A stretch of DNA of 14,740 nt from Oligosphaeraceae bacterium (lineage in GTDB: Bacteria > Verrucomicrobiota > Lentisphaeria > Oligosphaerales > Oligosphaeraceae): the NCBI GenBank assembly GCA_012515455.1, contig JAAYYJ010000200.1, positions 1 to 14,740 on the forward strand, in the 5' to 3' direction. This document shows, piece after piece, positions 1 through 7,220 of the stretch (positions are counted from its first letter, which is position 1; each line of letters starts with the position of its first letter). Under the pieces are notes generated by a model that had not been told where the DNA came from, ran no database searches, and saw nothing but the letters and a program-made list of their open reading frames with translations. The position numbers and the translations under genes are program-made.

Positions 1-355
1 AGGAAGCCAAAAATACCAACTGGAAAGAAAAGACCCAGACGGCGGACTGAATCAGGTCAGGCAGAACTACCGCCCTGGCCGTGAATTAATCTGCGGGCCA
101 GGTGGGCCACAGTTATTTCTGGCAATAACGGAGCGTAGTTGTTTTTTCTACAGTGCGGACTTTCTACCATTCTGCCGGGTAACCAACTTGCAATCCGGGC
201 AAGAGCGGACATAGTATTCCGCAGCGGATTTATGGTCGCTTCCGGGGGAGCCTGATTGCTTCCCTGACGATGGCATAAGACCGCAAGCGTGCACGGTTAC
301 CTTCCAGTTACGGGACGGCAGTGAGAAGTCGGCGTTATTTACAAGGAAATGAGCT
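1..355. other. Upstream region without a recognisable gene
   Basis: No convincing coding sequence was found here. A short open tail ending in TGA at 48-50 on the plus strand (...NTNWKEKTQTAD) could be the end of an upstream gene, but it is too short to assign. A 7-bp inverted repeat (CCTGGCC at 74-80, GGCCAGG at 96-102) could form a hairpin, but no T-run follows it, so I do not call it a terminator. The remaining bases up to the next start codon are probably a promoter and 5' leader. An in-frame TGA at 350-352 rules out an upstream extension of the following gene. Confidence 0.5.
188..217 (+). promoter_or_regulatory. Possible sigma70-type promoter for the ADP-ribosylglycohydrolase gene
   Basis: TTGCAA (188-193) and TAGTAT (212-217) are separated by 18 bp, 139 bp upstream of the start codon. 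Each box matches about four of six consensus bases, so this is a weak call made by eye. No operator-like repeat is evident beside it. Confidence 0.22.
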
Positions 356-1702
356 ATGTGGTATTCCGGATATTCACCTGCGAGCAAACTGTTGTGCCTG
401 GAACTGCAACAACGTCTGGAAGAAGGATACATCGTCCCGGATGAGCTGAAAAAGTCCATCACGGCAGTAGCCGCAAACTCGCCGGACGAATTCTTCCGCA
501 CTGCCTATGCAGCCTTGGAGCATCTGGCGCTGGACCCGGCCTTTCCTTTTGTGGAACCGAACGCTCTGGAAGAGATACGGCAGGCCCGCCCGGCTTCCAG
601 GATGAAGGCCGTGTCTCTCCCCTATGGCCGGGAAGAACTGCTGAACCGCTATCACGGTGCATGGCTGGGACGTTGTGTCGGCTGTGCCCTGGGCAAGCCC
701 GTGGAATCACTGGGTATGGGGGGGCGCCACCAGGCGATTCGAACCTATCTGAAAATGCGCGGGGAGTGGCCGTTGCGCGACTATTTCTCAAATACTGAAG
801 TGGACGGTTCTGCCAAACTTACCTGTCCTCAATCCACGCGCGAGAATATTGGCTTTATGGAATCGGATGACGATATCCGCTACACGTTGCTTGGCATGCT
901 GATCTTTGAACAGTTCGGGAAGGATTTTACCTCCAGGCAGATCGCCCAGCTGTGGCATAGAACTCTGACCCTGGGGCAGGTATGTACTGCGGAACGCCAG
1001 GCACTCCTGAATTACGCTGTCTATCTCAGCGCCCTCCCGGCTGAATCCTTTGACCCCGAATTCACCAGTACCTGCAACAATCCGTACCGCGAGTGGATCG
1101 GCGCACAGATCCGGGCGGATTTCTTCGGCTTCATGGCACCGGGAAATCCGGAAAAGGCCGCCGAATACGCCTGGCGCGATGCCTGCTGGACCCATCGCAA
1201 AAACGGTATTTACGGCGAGATGTTCATCGCCGCCGTGGAGGCCGCGGCGTTCGCAACCCGGGACCCGGAAAAACTGATCCAGGCCGGGCTGGGAGAAATT
1301 CCCGCCAACTGCCGTCTGGCCCACGAAATCCGGGCAGCCTTGAAAGTCATGCCGGACTACCGCGACATGGATGGATTTATGGAGTACCTGGACCAGCGCT
1401 TCGCGACCATGTCCCCGGTCCACACGATTAATAACGCGGTCATTTGTGCCGCCGCCCTGTTTTACGGGAAAATGGCCCCGGAGCGCTGCATTTGTGAAGC
1501 TGTAACTGCGGGTCTGGATACAGACTGCAATGGCGCTACAGTCGGTGCCATAACCGGTATCGCCGCAGGGTTCAGGGACTTCGGCGGGACAATGGCAGGA
1601 AAACTGAATGATCTCATCAAATCGGAAATGCTGGCCTTCGGCGATATCCGCATCTCAGAACTGGCCCGACGCACCCTGGCTCTGTTAGAAAAAACGGTCT
1701 GA
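356..1702 (+). CDS. ADP-ribosylglycohydrolase family protein
   Basis: This 448-residue protein has no signal peptide and is probably cytoplasmic. The ADP-ribosylglycohydrolase fold is a metal-dependent all-alpha fold that hydrolyses ADP-ribosyl or related N-glycosidic bonds. The domain starts near residue 95. It shows the N-terminal motif GCALGKPVE (109-117), an acidic metal-binding motif ESDDDIRYT (169-177) and the C-terminal motif GLDTDCNGATVGAITG (386-401). The DTDCN form and the Cys in GCALG, in place of the GDALG of classical members, fit a bacterial subfamily as I recall it; the natural substrate is not known to me. Residues 1-95 form an extra helical N-terminal segment that I cannot assign. 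The start is supported by AAGGAA at 343-348, seven bases upstream, and by an in-frame stop just before it. The gene stands alone, with no codirectional neighbour. Confidence 0.88.
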   Translation: MWYSGYSPASKLLCLELQQRLEEGYIVPDELKKSITAVAANSPDEFFRTAYAALEHLALDPAFPFVEPNALEEIRQARPASRMKAVSLPYGREELLNRYHGAWLGRCVGCALGKPVESLGMGGRHQAIRTYLKMRGEWPLRDYFSNTEVDGSAKLTCPQSTRENIGFMESDDDIRYTLLGMLIFEQFGKDFTSRQIAQLWHRTLTLGQVCTAERQALLNYAVYLSALPAESFDPEFTSTCNNPYREWIGAQIRADFFGFMAPGNPEKAAEYAWRDACWTHRKNGIYGEMFIAAVEAAAFATRDPEKLIQAGLGEIPANCRLAHEIRAALKVMPDYRDMDGFMEYLDQRFATMSPVHTINNAVICAAALFYGKMAPERCICEAVTAGLDTDCNGATVGAITGIAAGFRDFGGTMAGKLNDLIKSEMLAFGDIRISELARRTLALLEKTV

Positions 1703-1737
1703 CCGGGCGGGCTGAACCTGCCAGACTCCGCCCGGTC
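1701..1737 (+). terminator. GC-rich stem-loop overlapping the stop codon
   Basis: There is a perfect 10-bp inverted repeat: GACCGGGCGG (1701-1710) and CCGCCCGGTC (1728-1737), with a 17-base loop. It begins inside the TGA stop of the preceding gene. T-rich sequence follows only about 30 bases later, so it is not a classical intrinsic terminator. It may act in 3'-end protection or weak termination. Confidence 0.4.
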
Positions 1738-1776
1738 GCGAAATATCATTGTAATCATTAAAGGAAAGTTTTAATG

Positions 1777-1974
1777 TTATTTATTTTTGCGGCTGGCGAA
1801 CTCAAACACGCTCCCGTCCGCCTCGTGCAGGAATGCCAGACAGCCGGTATTATCTGATGCCTGGGGGCATACGTCATCTATGGTGCCGCCGTCAGTTGCC
1901 GTTTGGGGGCCATAAAAGCAGAACGCACTGGCAGGGTCGTGCGACCATGCTGCCAGTGCGTCAGGTTTTCGGGA
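1777..1974 (-). pseudogene. Possible 3' fragment of an unidentified gene
   Basis: An open frame of 65 codons runs from just after an in-frame TGA (1975-1977) to TAA at 1777-1779 and lacks any plausible start codon. The last ~48 codons (below about 1923) read like a genuine protein C-terminus, ending ...GCLAFLHEADGSVFEFAS. This tail faintly recalls the closing strand of VOC/glyoxalase-fold proteins (DxDGxxFE), but that is a weak guess. The upper part overlaps the hairpin that probably ends hsp20 transcription, so the remnant proper is likely about 1777-1923. The 27-codon plus-strand frame opposite it (1774-1857) looks less protein-like. Confidence 0.27.
1924..1960 (-). terminator. Probable terminator of the hsp20 operon
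   Basis: A perfect 10-bp inverted repeat (CGCACTGGCA at 1924-1933, TGCCAGTGCG at 1951-1960) lies 20 bp past the second hsp20 stop codon. An inner GTCG/CGAC pair may extend the fold. On the minus strand it is followed by TTCTGCTTTTAT, a moderate T-rich tail. Position and strength suit an intrinsic terminator. Confidence 0.6.
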
Positions 1975-1979
1975 TCACT

Positions 1980-2378
1980 TCAGCCCGCCTGAACCGCGAT
2001 GCGCCGCGGCTGGGCTGCTTTGGCCTTCGGCAGGGTGAGCCGGAGGATGCCGTTCTTGACCACCGCCTTGATGCGTTCCCGGTCGATGGTGTCTCCCAGG
2101 GTGAACGAGCGCTCGTAGTCGCCGCTCGCATACTCCTGGTAGGTGAGGTGATACCCATCGGGGGCCTTGGGCACGAAGGTGCCGCGGATGGTCAGCTCAC
2201 TGCCTTCTAAATCGATAGTGACACTGCTTTCATCGGCGCCCGGCATATCGGCCACCAGAATGAGTGCGGTTTCAGTCTCGCGAATATCCACGCGCGGGGT
2301 GAAGACGGGCGTCTGCTGTGCACGCTCAGTCTGAACCGGAGCTTGTGATTCGCTTTTGCTTAACGCTGTCTCAGCCAT
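1980..2378 (-). CDS. Hsp20/alpha-crystallin family small heat-shock protein (second in operon)
   Basis: This is a 132-residue ATP-independent holdase that would bind unfolding proteins in the cytoplasm and pass them to refolding chaperones. The polar N-terminal tail (1-25) is short. The alpha-crystallin domain runs from about 28 to 118, including ADMPGADESSVTIDLEG (43-59) and the conserved strand NGILRLTLPK (109-118). The tail carries an I-x-V motif (IAV, 127-129) of the type used for oligomer contacts. I chose the ATG at 2378 because an AAGGAG site lies eight bases upstream; a TTG at 2456 would add 26 unlikely residues. It follows the other hsp20 gene with a 74-bp gap. The two proteins differ clearly in their N-termini and could form mixed oligomers (inference). 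Confidence 0.92.
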   Translation of the reverse strand: MAETALSKSESQAPVQTERAQQTPVFTPRVDIRETETALILVADMPGADESSVTIDLEGSELTIRGTFVPKAPDGYHLTYQEYASGDYERSFTLGDTIDRERIKAVVKNGILRLTLPKAKAAQPRRIAVQAG

Positions 2379-2452
2379 TGTCGATTTCTCCTTTCTTGCT
2401 GCACAATGTGAGTTCGGATTGATCTTTCCCGGCCCGGAGTCAGTGGCCCGGC

Positions 2453-2896
2453 TCAACCGGCTTTGACGCTGATCTTCTTCGGCTTGTCAGCTTCTGCCCT
2501 GGGCAGAGTGAGCTGCAGGATGCCTTTCTGATACTGGGCCGTCACCTTGGTTTTGTCGACTTGGAAGGGGAGTGCGAAAGACCGCACAAAGGTCCCGGTC
2601 CCGCGCTCCTGCCGCAGGTAGCTTTCTCCTTCGGCGAGCGGCTCAGTCTCGCGGCTGCCGCGAATGGTGACCGTGTTGTCCTTGACCGTAATTTCGAGCT
2701 GGTCCGGATTGAGACCGGGGAGCTCAGCCGTGAGCAATGCATCGTCTGCACCAGTCCAAATGTTTACCGCCGGGAAATTCCCACTGCCGCCTTGGCCGCC
2801 TGAGAAAGGCTCGAACAGCCGATTCATCTCCCGTTGCAGCCGATCCAGTTCACTCCAAAGACTCCCGTGTCTGCTTGTTGGCCATGTCCACAGCAT
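2453..2896 (-). CDS. Hsp20/alpha-crystallin family small heat-shock protein (first in operon)
   Basis: This 147-residue small heat-shock chaperone resembles the common class A bacterial Hsp20. The N-terminal helix LWSELDRLQREMNRLFEPF (13-31) is typical of the family. It is followed by a Gly-rich linker and then the alpha-crystallin domain from about 41 to 133, with AELPGLNPDQLEITVKDN (57-74) and the signature strand KGILQLTLPR (124-133). The C-terminal ISV (142-144) is the usual I-x-I/V anchor. The start has a strong AAAGGAGGT site (2902-2910) five bases upstream. It is the promoter-proximal gene of the hsp20 pair. No CIRCE element was seen upstream; a sigma54-like or extended -10 promoter is the best candidate. 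Confidence 0.94.
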   Translation of the reverse strand: MLWTWPTSRHGSLWSELDRLQREMNRLFEPFSGGQGGSGNFPAVNIWTGADDALLTAELPGLNPDQLEITVKDNTVTIRGSRETEPLAEGESYLRQERGTGTFVRSFALPFQVDKTKVTAQYQKGILQLTLPRAEADKPKKISVKAG

Positions 2897-3003
2897 GTCA
2901 AACCTCCTTTATGGTTTCTGTTCATTCCTTGATGCTGGCACTCGGGGCATCCGGCCGGAGAGATTGCCCACCCCGCGCCGAACGCCAGTTCTAAATCTCA
3001 TAT

Positions 3004-3021
3004 TAGCATAAGGCATGCCAA
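3004..3021 (-). promoter_or_regulatory. Candidate sigma54-like (or extended -10) promoter of the hsp20 operon
   Basis: On the minus strand TTGGCATGCCTTATGCTA has GG and GC separated by exactly ten bases, the spacing required for a -24/-12 promoter (consensus TGGCACG-N4-TTGCW). The same stretch continues as TGCTAATAT, which also fits an extended -10 element of a sigma70-type promoter. An inverted repeat GCATAA (3006-3011) / TTATGC (3038-3043) flanks the area and could be an operator. The 5' leader would be about 100 bases. Confidence 0.35.
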
Positions 3022-3120
3022 TTTTGCCAGCCTGGCGTTATGCACTAAACAACTGTACTCCAGCATAGTGACCGGGCAAAATCGGGTCATTTTGTAGCCG
3101 TTGTGATTATCTCACTGTGA

Positions 3121-3372
3121 CAATCTGACCCAGGTTCTGAGTGTGGTGAAGGCAAGGTTATAATCTTTGTCACCCACGATATCGAGGAGGCAGTCTTTTT
3201 GGCGGACCGGGTCATGGTCATGCTGCCGTCCCCGGGACGCATCCACTGCGAACTGGAAATCCGACTCAGTCACCCGCGCGTGCGCAGCGAATCGCTCTTC
3301 GTCGATTACAAACGCCGGATTTTCCGCGAATTTTTTGGTGGTGAGGAGCGGTGGATAGAATACTCCATTTGA
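3121..3372 (+). pseudogene. C-terminal fragment of an ABC transporter ATPase (NitT/TauT type)
   Basis: From about 3157 the frame encodes KVIIFVTHDIEEAVFLADRV followed by VMLPSPGRI and an 'RV' linker ending ...FFGGEERWIEYSI. This is the H-loop region and C-terminus of the ATP-binding subunit of nitrate/sulfonate/taurine-type importers; the His of VTHD is the switch-loop residue. The P-loop, Q-loop, ABC signature and Walker B, which lie upstream in the family (about 180 residues), are absent. The frame has no start codon and opens after a TGA at 3118-3120. It is therefore a 5'-truncated remnant. No permease or binding-protein gene is nearby. The join with unrelated sequence lies near 3120-3157, directly against the hsp20 promoter region. 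Confidence 0.8.
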
Positions 3373-3402
3373 ACTGCGCTGGTGTGGCCGGCAGTCCTGC
3401 GA

Positions 3403-4536
3403 TCATTGGATCAGCTCGGCGATTGCTTTGCCGCTGCTGACCAGGGTCTCGATTTCCGCCTGAGTCAGTGGCCGGGAGAAGACTGCGATATCGTCGAGCA
3501 GTCCATTGGTATAGCTGCCATTGACATAGCCGACCACCAGCTCCTGCAGTTCCAGCGGCACGAATTTGCTTTTGGAGCTGCTGAAAGTCTGTTTGCCGTT
3601 GACAGTGACTGAGGTGCGCAGGCCGCCGTCCGCAGTCTCCCAGTTGAACACGAGATGCTGCCATTGATTGACCGGCAGGTCCATCAGCTCGGACAGCCGG
3701 AAGGAGATGCCGCAATCGAAGCCGCCTTTGCCGCTGTAATGGATATTGTGCAGCGTGGATTCGTATTTCCCGGTCTGCTCCTTTGCACCCCAAAGCACCA
3801 CGAACTGGCTGGTTTTTTTCCCGGTTCCACTGCTGGCTGCGGCCAAAAACAGCCCCATTGCGGTCCCTTCCCCAGTATTGCCGAACCAGGGTGCCTTGAG
3901 CCAGCAGGAGAAGGCCCCTTGCGCAGAGTTGTACAGCCGGTGGTCGAGGAGGATTTTGTCTACCCCGCGCATCTGGCCCGGCGGGTGGTAGGTGTTGACC
4001 TGGGAGATATCGCGGTCGAACATCAGCTCATTCAGCTCCACCGCCGCATTGGAACGGAGTTTGAGCGTGGCGGCATCGCTCTGGGGTTTGACCAGCACCG
4101 CGCCAGGCTGAAAATCGGCCGCGGCGGTGAATTCCGCCAGCAGATTAGTCTGGCCGTTCTCGGTCAGTGAAACCGTGAGTTTGCCCTGGCCGCGGTACTG
4201 GAAGGAGAGCATATTGCGGCTCTGCGGCTTGAGTCCGATCTGCGGCAGCGCGGCGAAGCCGTCACTGGGCAAGCGCAGGAGGTTCTCCCGGCCCGCAATA
4301 GTCGCGCCTTCGCCCAGAACCATTTCCTGGGGATCAGCATAATTCAGCGTCCGCCGTTCAATCAGATAGGCCTGGCCGAATTTCCCGGGGCGCAAGCGGA
4401 TTGCACTGGAGACCGACAGTACGCCATGCCCCGGGGCATGACTCTCGCCCGGGGCATAGACCTTCAGCGCTTCCCGCAGGCTGTCCGCGGTACAGACGAG
4501 AGGCAGCAGCAACAGCAGAATAGGCAGTGTTCTCAT
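3403..4536 (-). CDS. Secreted LamG/concanavalin-A-like domain protein
   Basis: This 377-residue exported protein has a signal peptide at residues 1-17 (hydrophobic LPILLLLLPLV, probable cleavage after CTA). Residues 20-180 form an unassigned beta-rich region. Residues 205-365 resemble a LamG/ConA-like jelly roll, with WQHLVFNWE (292-300), TVNGKQ (311-316) and the closing pattern GLLDDIAVFSRPLTQAEI (345-362), which is the classic end of such domains. These domains usually bind glycans or help dock carbohydrate-active enzymes. The gene starts 15 bp after the stop of the DUF4838 gene without a clear ribosome-binding site, which suggests translational coupling and a shared role. The C15 context (PLVC) is a poor lipobox, so I favour ordinary signal peptidase I cleavage. 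Confidence 0.8.
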   Translation of the reverse strand: MRTLPILLLLLPLVCTADSLREALKVYAPGESHAPGHGVLSVSSAIRLRPGKFGQAYLIERRTLNYADPQEMVLGEGATIAGRENLLRLPSDGFAALPQIGLKPQSRNMLSFQYRGQGKLTVSLTENGQTNLLAEFTAAADFQPGAVLVKPQSDAATLKLRSNAAVELNELMFDRDISQVNTYHPPGQMRGVDKILLDHRLYNSAQGAFSCWLKAPWFGNTGEGTAMGLFLAAASSGTGKKTSQFVVLWGAKEQTGKYESTLHNIHYSGKGGFDCGISFRLSELMDLPVNQWQHLVFNWETADGGLRTSVTVNGKQTFSSSKSKFVPLELQELVVGYVNGSYTNGLLDDIAVFSRPLTQAEIETLVSSGKAIAELIQ

Positions 4537-4551
4537 GGCAGTGCTTGCGGG

Positions 4552-7023
4552 TTACTGGATAACCAGGCGTCCGAAGCGCTCTGGGCGGTGGAAATCACCG
4601 AAAGTCGGGCTCCAGCAACTGTAGGCGTTGGGACGCACCGTACGGCGGGCACGGCAGATATTGAAGCCCCAGATATCACCGCGGAGATCCGTTTTGCCGG
4701 CCGTCAGGGCAGACAAGGGGATGCACACTTCAGCGCACCAGCTGTCGCCAGCCCGGGCGGTGACGATTTTGGGCTCGACCGTCCAGGGGGTGCTCTTCCT
4801 GTCCACGTAGGAAAACGCGCGGTATGTCCCGAGGGAATTGAATACCAGCTGATGGTACAGCTTGCCGTCTCCGGAGGGATCGAAAAAGAGGTCCACGCAG
4901 TTCTCATCCCAGACCGCCTGATTCGGGCCGACCCCGGAATCCGTGATCTGGTCTAGAGCGGGTTCCTCACAGCGCACGCTGATATACAGTGCCTCGGCGG
5001 TGACCGCGACTTTGGCATCCGCGCCCTCGGCATAGACCCGGCCGTGGTCTTTGTCAAACTGCACCCGCAGGACCGGCAGATCGGCCCAGAAGGAGTCATC
5101 CAGGCGTCCGTCGAGCACGGGCTGGTCCTGGCGCCGCTGCGCCTTGGCGCTCTTGCGCGCGCCGGCGGACATCACATAAGTAAAGACATTGCGGTCGAAG
5201 GGCAGGCGGAAACTCTGCTCGGTACGTTTGACCGACCCAAGATTCGAGGGCAGGTGCCGCATCTTTTCGATCTGCTTTTCCCGGAGCTGGGCGAGTGCGT
5301 CGGCCTGTGCGGCGAGATTGACCTCGGGCTTGGGATTGCCGACCACCTGCATGGCCAGGCGGTACAGCTCGCTGGTGGTTTGGGTGTATTCGAGGTTGTC
5401 CAGGAGAATCTGCAGGCGGGCCTTCTGACCGGGGTCGCCGGTGGCAGCGAGCGGCTGCAGCTGCGGCAGCCATTCTTCTGCGAAGCCGGTGCAGACCTCG
5501 GTGATGACCCCGGGGTAACGCTTGACGTAGCCCAGGCCGCGGTCCTCATCCAGCTTGCGGTTGGCGAGCTGGGCATAGCGCTGTTCGAGAGCCTCGAAGC
5601 AGGCGAAGACCGCCGGTGCGGCCTTTTCGCCGTAGCACTGCTGCAGGCTCTGCCGGTAGAACTGCTCGCGGTCGCCCGGGTCAGCCCAGGCGAAGCGCAG
5701 ATAGAAGTAGTTGTTCAGGGCTGAGGCGGCGAAGCAGGACCCGTTGTTCATATCGAATCCGGTCACATCTGCAGCGTAGAGGTTGTCGTAGAGCAGGCAG
5801 ATATTGCGGAAGTGGGCGCAGGGCAGGGCCAGGCCGCCCATTCCCTCCGGGGTGCCGTAAAAATACAGCTTCTCGAGGTTCTTGCGCCAGCCCAGCAGAT
5901 TAGCGAGGTGTTTCTGCCGCGTCTCCTCGCGGTAGTAGGAAATGCCGTTGTCGTTCAGGACTTCTTCGATGGTGATGGCGGGATGGACCTTTACATTGCC
6001 GACCTCGGCAAAGAACCCGTACGCGTACATGCCGAATTTCTGCCCGGGCAGTTCCTGCAGGACTCGCTTGGCCACTTCGTTGGCGTAGGTCATCATGCGG
6101 TCAGTCATAATCCGGGAGCCGTCCGGGCGCACACCATTGTCCAGGGCTTGACAGCGCTCGCACTCGCAGAAGTTCCCGCCGTCATTGGGCGAGAGGGTCA
6201 GCATGATGGGCCGTTTCCAGGTCCGGCGGTACTCGATCAGGTTTTTGGCGTACTGGTCCAGAGCCTCGGGGTTGGTGGTGCACATCTTCAGGCCATGCCC
6301 CAGAGAATCCGTGCCATAGCGGCGGCCGCCGACCAAGGCGAACCACTCGGGATGATCCTGAAAATAATCTGCGCCTTTGAAATGGGTCAGCCAGTCATGC
6401 CAGGCGCACCAGCTGTCCGCATTGCCGGCCCGGTTGCGGCGCAGCCAAAGCCGGCATTGCTGGGCATCGCTTTTGGACATCTGGTCGTGGGTGATATAGC
6501 CCATCCGGCGCATCTCAAAACGCGGCGCAGCGGCGTAATTCAGGTCTGCAGCGACCCTCAGGTCGGGCTGCTGCGGCACGTACTCTCCCAGGGGCCCAGG
6601 CATGAACCAGCGCACCCCGAGCTGCTGTTCCAGAAAATCGCAGACCCCGTACCAGGTCCCGACCCTGGCACCGCTGGCCCAGTGGATATTATAGGGGTCG
6701 CCGGGCGTGTCATTGCCGGAGATGTGGATATCCTGATTCTCGACACTGACCACAAATCCCTCCGGCTGCTCGACCGGCAGGAAGCCGAGCCGGAAAGAGG
6801 GCCGGCCGGCCGCCTGGGCGTCCTCCACCAGCGGCAGTTCGGCACCGGTAGCCTTGCGGATGTACTCGCGCAGGTCGTCTGCAGCCGCGCTCACCGCCTG
6901 AGGCGCCCCGGGCGCCAGCACCACTACATACGGCGAGCGGCCGTCTTTAACCACCTCGAGGAATTCAGCGCCCAGCAGAGGCCAGACCAGTACCAGCGCC
7001 AGCAAAGACAGATACTTCTGCAT
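4552..7023 (-). CDS. Secreted DUF4838 glycosidase-like protein with CBM9-like C-terminus
   Basis: This 823-residue exported protein has a signal peptide at 1-19 (YLSLLALVLVWPLLGA). Residues 22-150 look like the N-terminal domain shared with alpha-glucuronidases (GH67-N-like), with GVCDFLEQQLGVRWFMPGPL (126-145). Residues ~165-450 match the DUF4838 type, a putative TIM-barrel glycosidase relative; SPNDGGNFCECERC (278-291) is its best landmark. A helical region follows (450-600). Residues 634-823 resemble a CBM9-like sugar-binding domain, with LDGRLDDSFW (637-646) and WDENCVDLFFDP (705-716). The substrate is unknown; breakdown of complex or sulfated glycans is a guess from the family's usual hosts. 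I chose the ATG at 7023 because it precedes the signal peptide and has GGAG five bases upstream. The frame stays open 101 codons further, into trpB, without protein-like sequence. Confidence 0.87.
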   Translation of the reverse strand: MQKYLSLLALVLVWPLLGAEFLEVVKDGRSPYVVVLAPGAPQAVSAAADDLREYIRKATGAELPLVEDAQAAGRPSFRLGFLPVEQPEGFVVSVENQDIHISGNDTPGDPYNIHWASGARVGTWYGVCDFLEQQLGVRWFMPGPLGEYVPQQPDLRVAADLNYAAAPRFEMRRMGYITHDQMSKSDAQQCRLWLRRNRAGNADSWCAWHDWLTHFKGADYFQDHPEWFALVGGRRYGTDSLGHGLKMCTTNPEALDQYAKNLIEYRRTWKRPIMLTLSPNDGGNFCECERCQALDNGVRPDGSRIMTDRMMTYANEVAKRVLQELPGQKFGMYAYGFFAEVGNVKVHPAITIEEVLNDNGISYYREETRQKHLANLLGWRKNLEKLYFYGTPEGMGGLALPCAHFRNICLLYDNLYAADVTGFDMNNGSCFAASALNNYFYLRFAWADPGDREQFYRQSLQQCYGEKAAPAVFACFEALEQRYAQLANRKLDEDRGLGYVKRYPGVITEVCTGFAEEWLPQLQPLAATGDPGQKARLQILLDNLEYTQTTSELYRLAMQVVGNPKPEVNLAAQADALAQLREKQIEKMRHLPSNLGSVKRTEQSFRLPFDRNVFTYVMSAGARKSAKAQRRQDQPVLDGRLDDSFWADLPVLRVQFDKDHGRVYAEGADAKVAVTAEALYISVRCEEPALDQITDSGVGPNQAVWDENCVDLFFDPSGDGKLYHQLVFNSLGTYRAFSYVDRKSTPWTVEPKIVTARAGDSWCAEVCIPLSALTAGKTDLRGDIWGFNICRARRTVRPNAYSCWSPTFGDFHRPERFGRLVIQ

Positions 7024-7144
7024 ACATTCTCCAGTTAAATCAGCATGGGGGGATATCCGGACCGCCAGATGCGCCGGCAACAGCAACGCCCCGGGGATGA
7101 TTTCCCCAGGCAGCCTCGCGCTACCGCGGCATCGTTCGGGGGTA

Positions 7145-7172
7145 AAATTAACGCCGATTGGCGATTTTTCAA
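7145..7172 (-). promoter_or_regulatory. Possible promoter of the DUF4838-LamG gene pair
   Basis: In the 197-bp gap after trpB, the minus strand has TTGAAA (7172-7167) and TAATTT (7150-7145) separated by 16 bp. The spacer holds a short inverted repeat (CGCC...GGCG). GGGGAAATCATCCCC nearby (7095-7109) is a further hairpin-like element. The boxes are weak. A separate promoter is plausible because the gene functions differ from trpB. Confidence 0.3.
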
Positions 7173-7220
7173 CCCCGGCGGGCGTAAATGCCGGCGGCCG
7201 CGGCATATCTCCCCGTGTTT

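Noticed and set aside
1774..1857. 27-codon plus-strand frame with an AAAGGA-like site upstream
   Set aside because: It is short with no recognisable feature. The opposite strand reads more like protein here.
3068..3106. Short inverted repeat TGACC/GGTCA followed by TTTTG
   Set aside because: It has a five-base stem, an 11-base loop and a four-base T-run, and no gene ends just upstream; most likely chance.
2897..3120. CIRCE (HrcA) element searched for before the hsp20 operon
   Set aside because: TTAGCA occurs at 3003-3008, but the TTAGCACTC-N9-GAGTGCTAA pattern is absent.
5812..7038. Open frame of 408 codons on the plus strand opposite the DUF4838 gene
   Set aside because: It is antisense to a gene with clear domains and a signal peptide. 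Its residues are rich in G, A, R and V with no family pattern, as expected for a shadow frame in GC-rich DNA.
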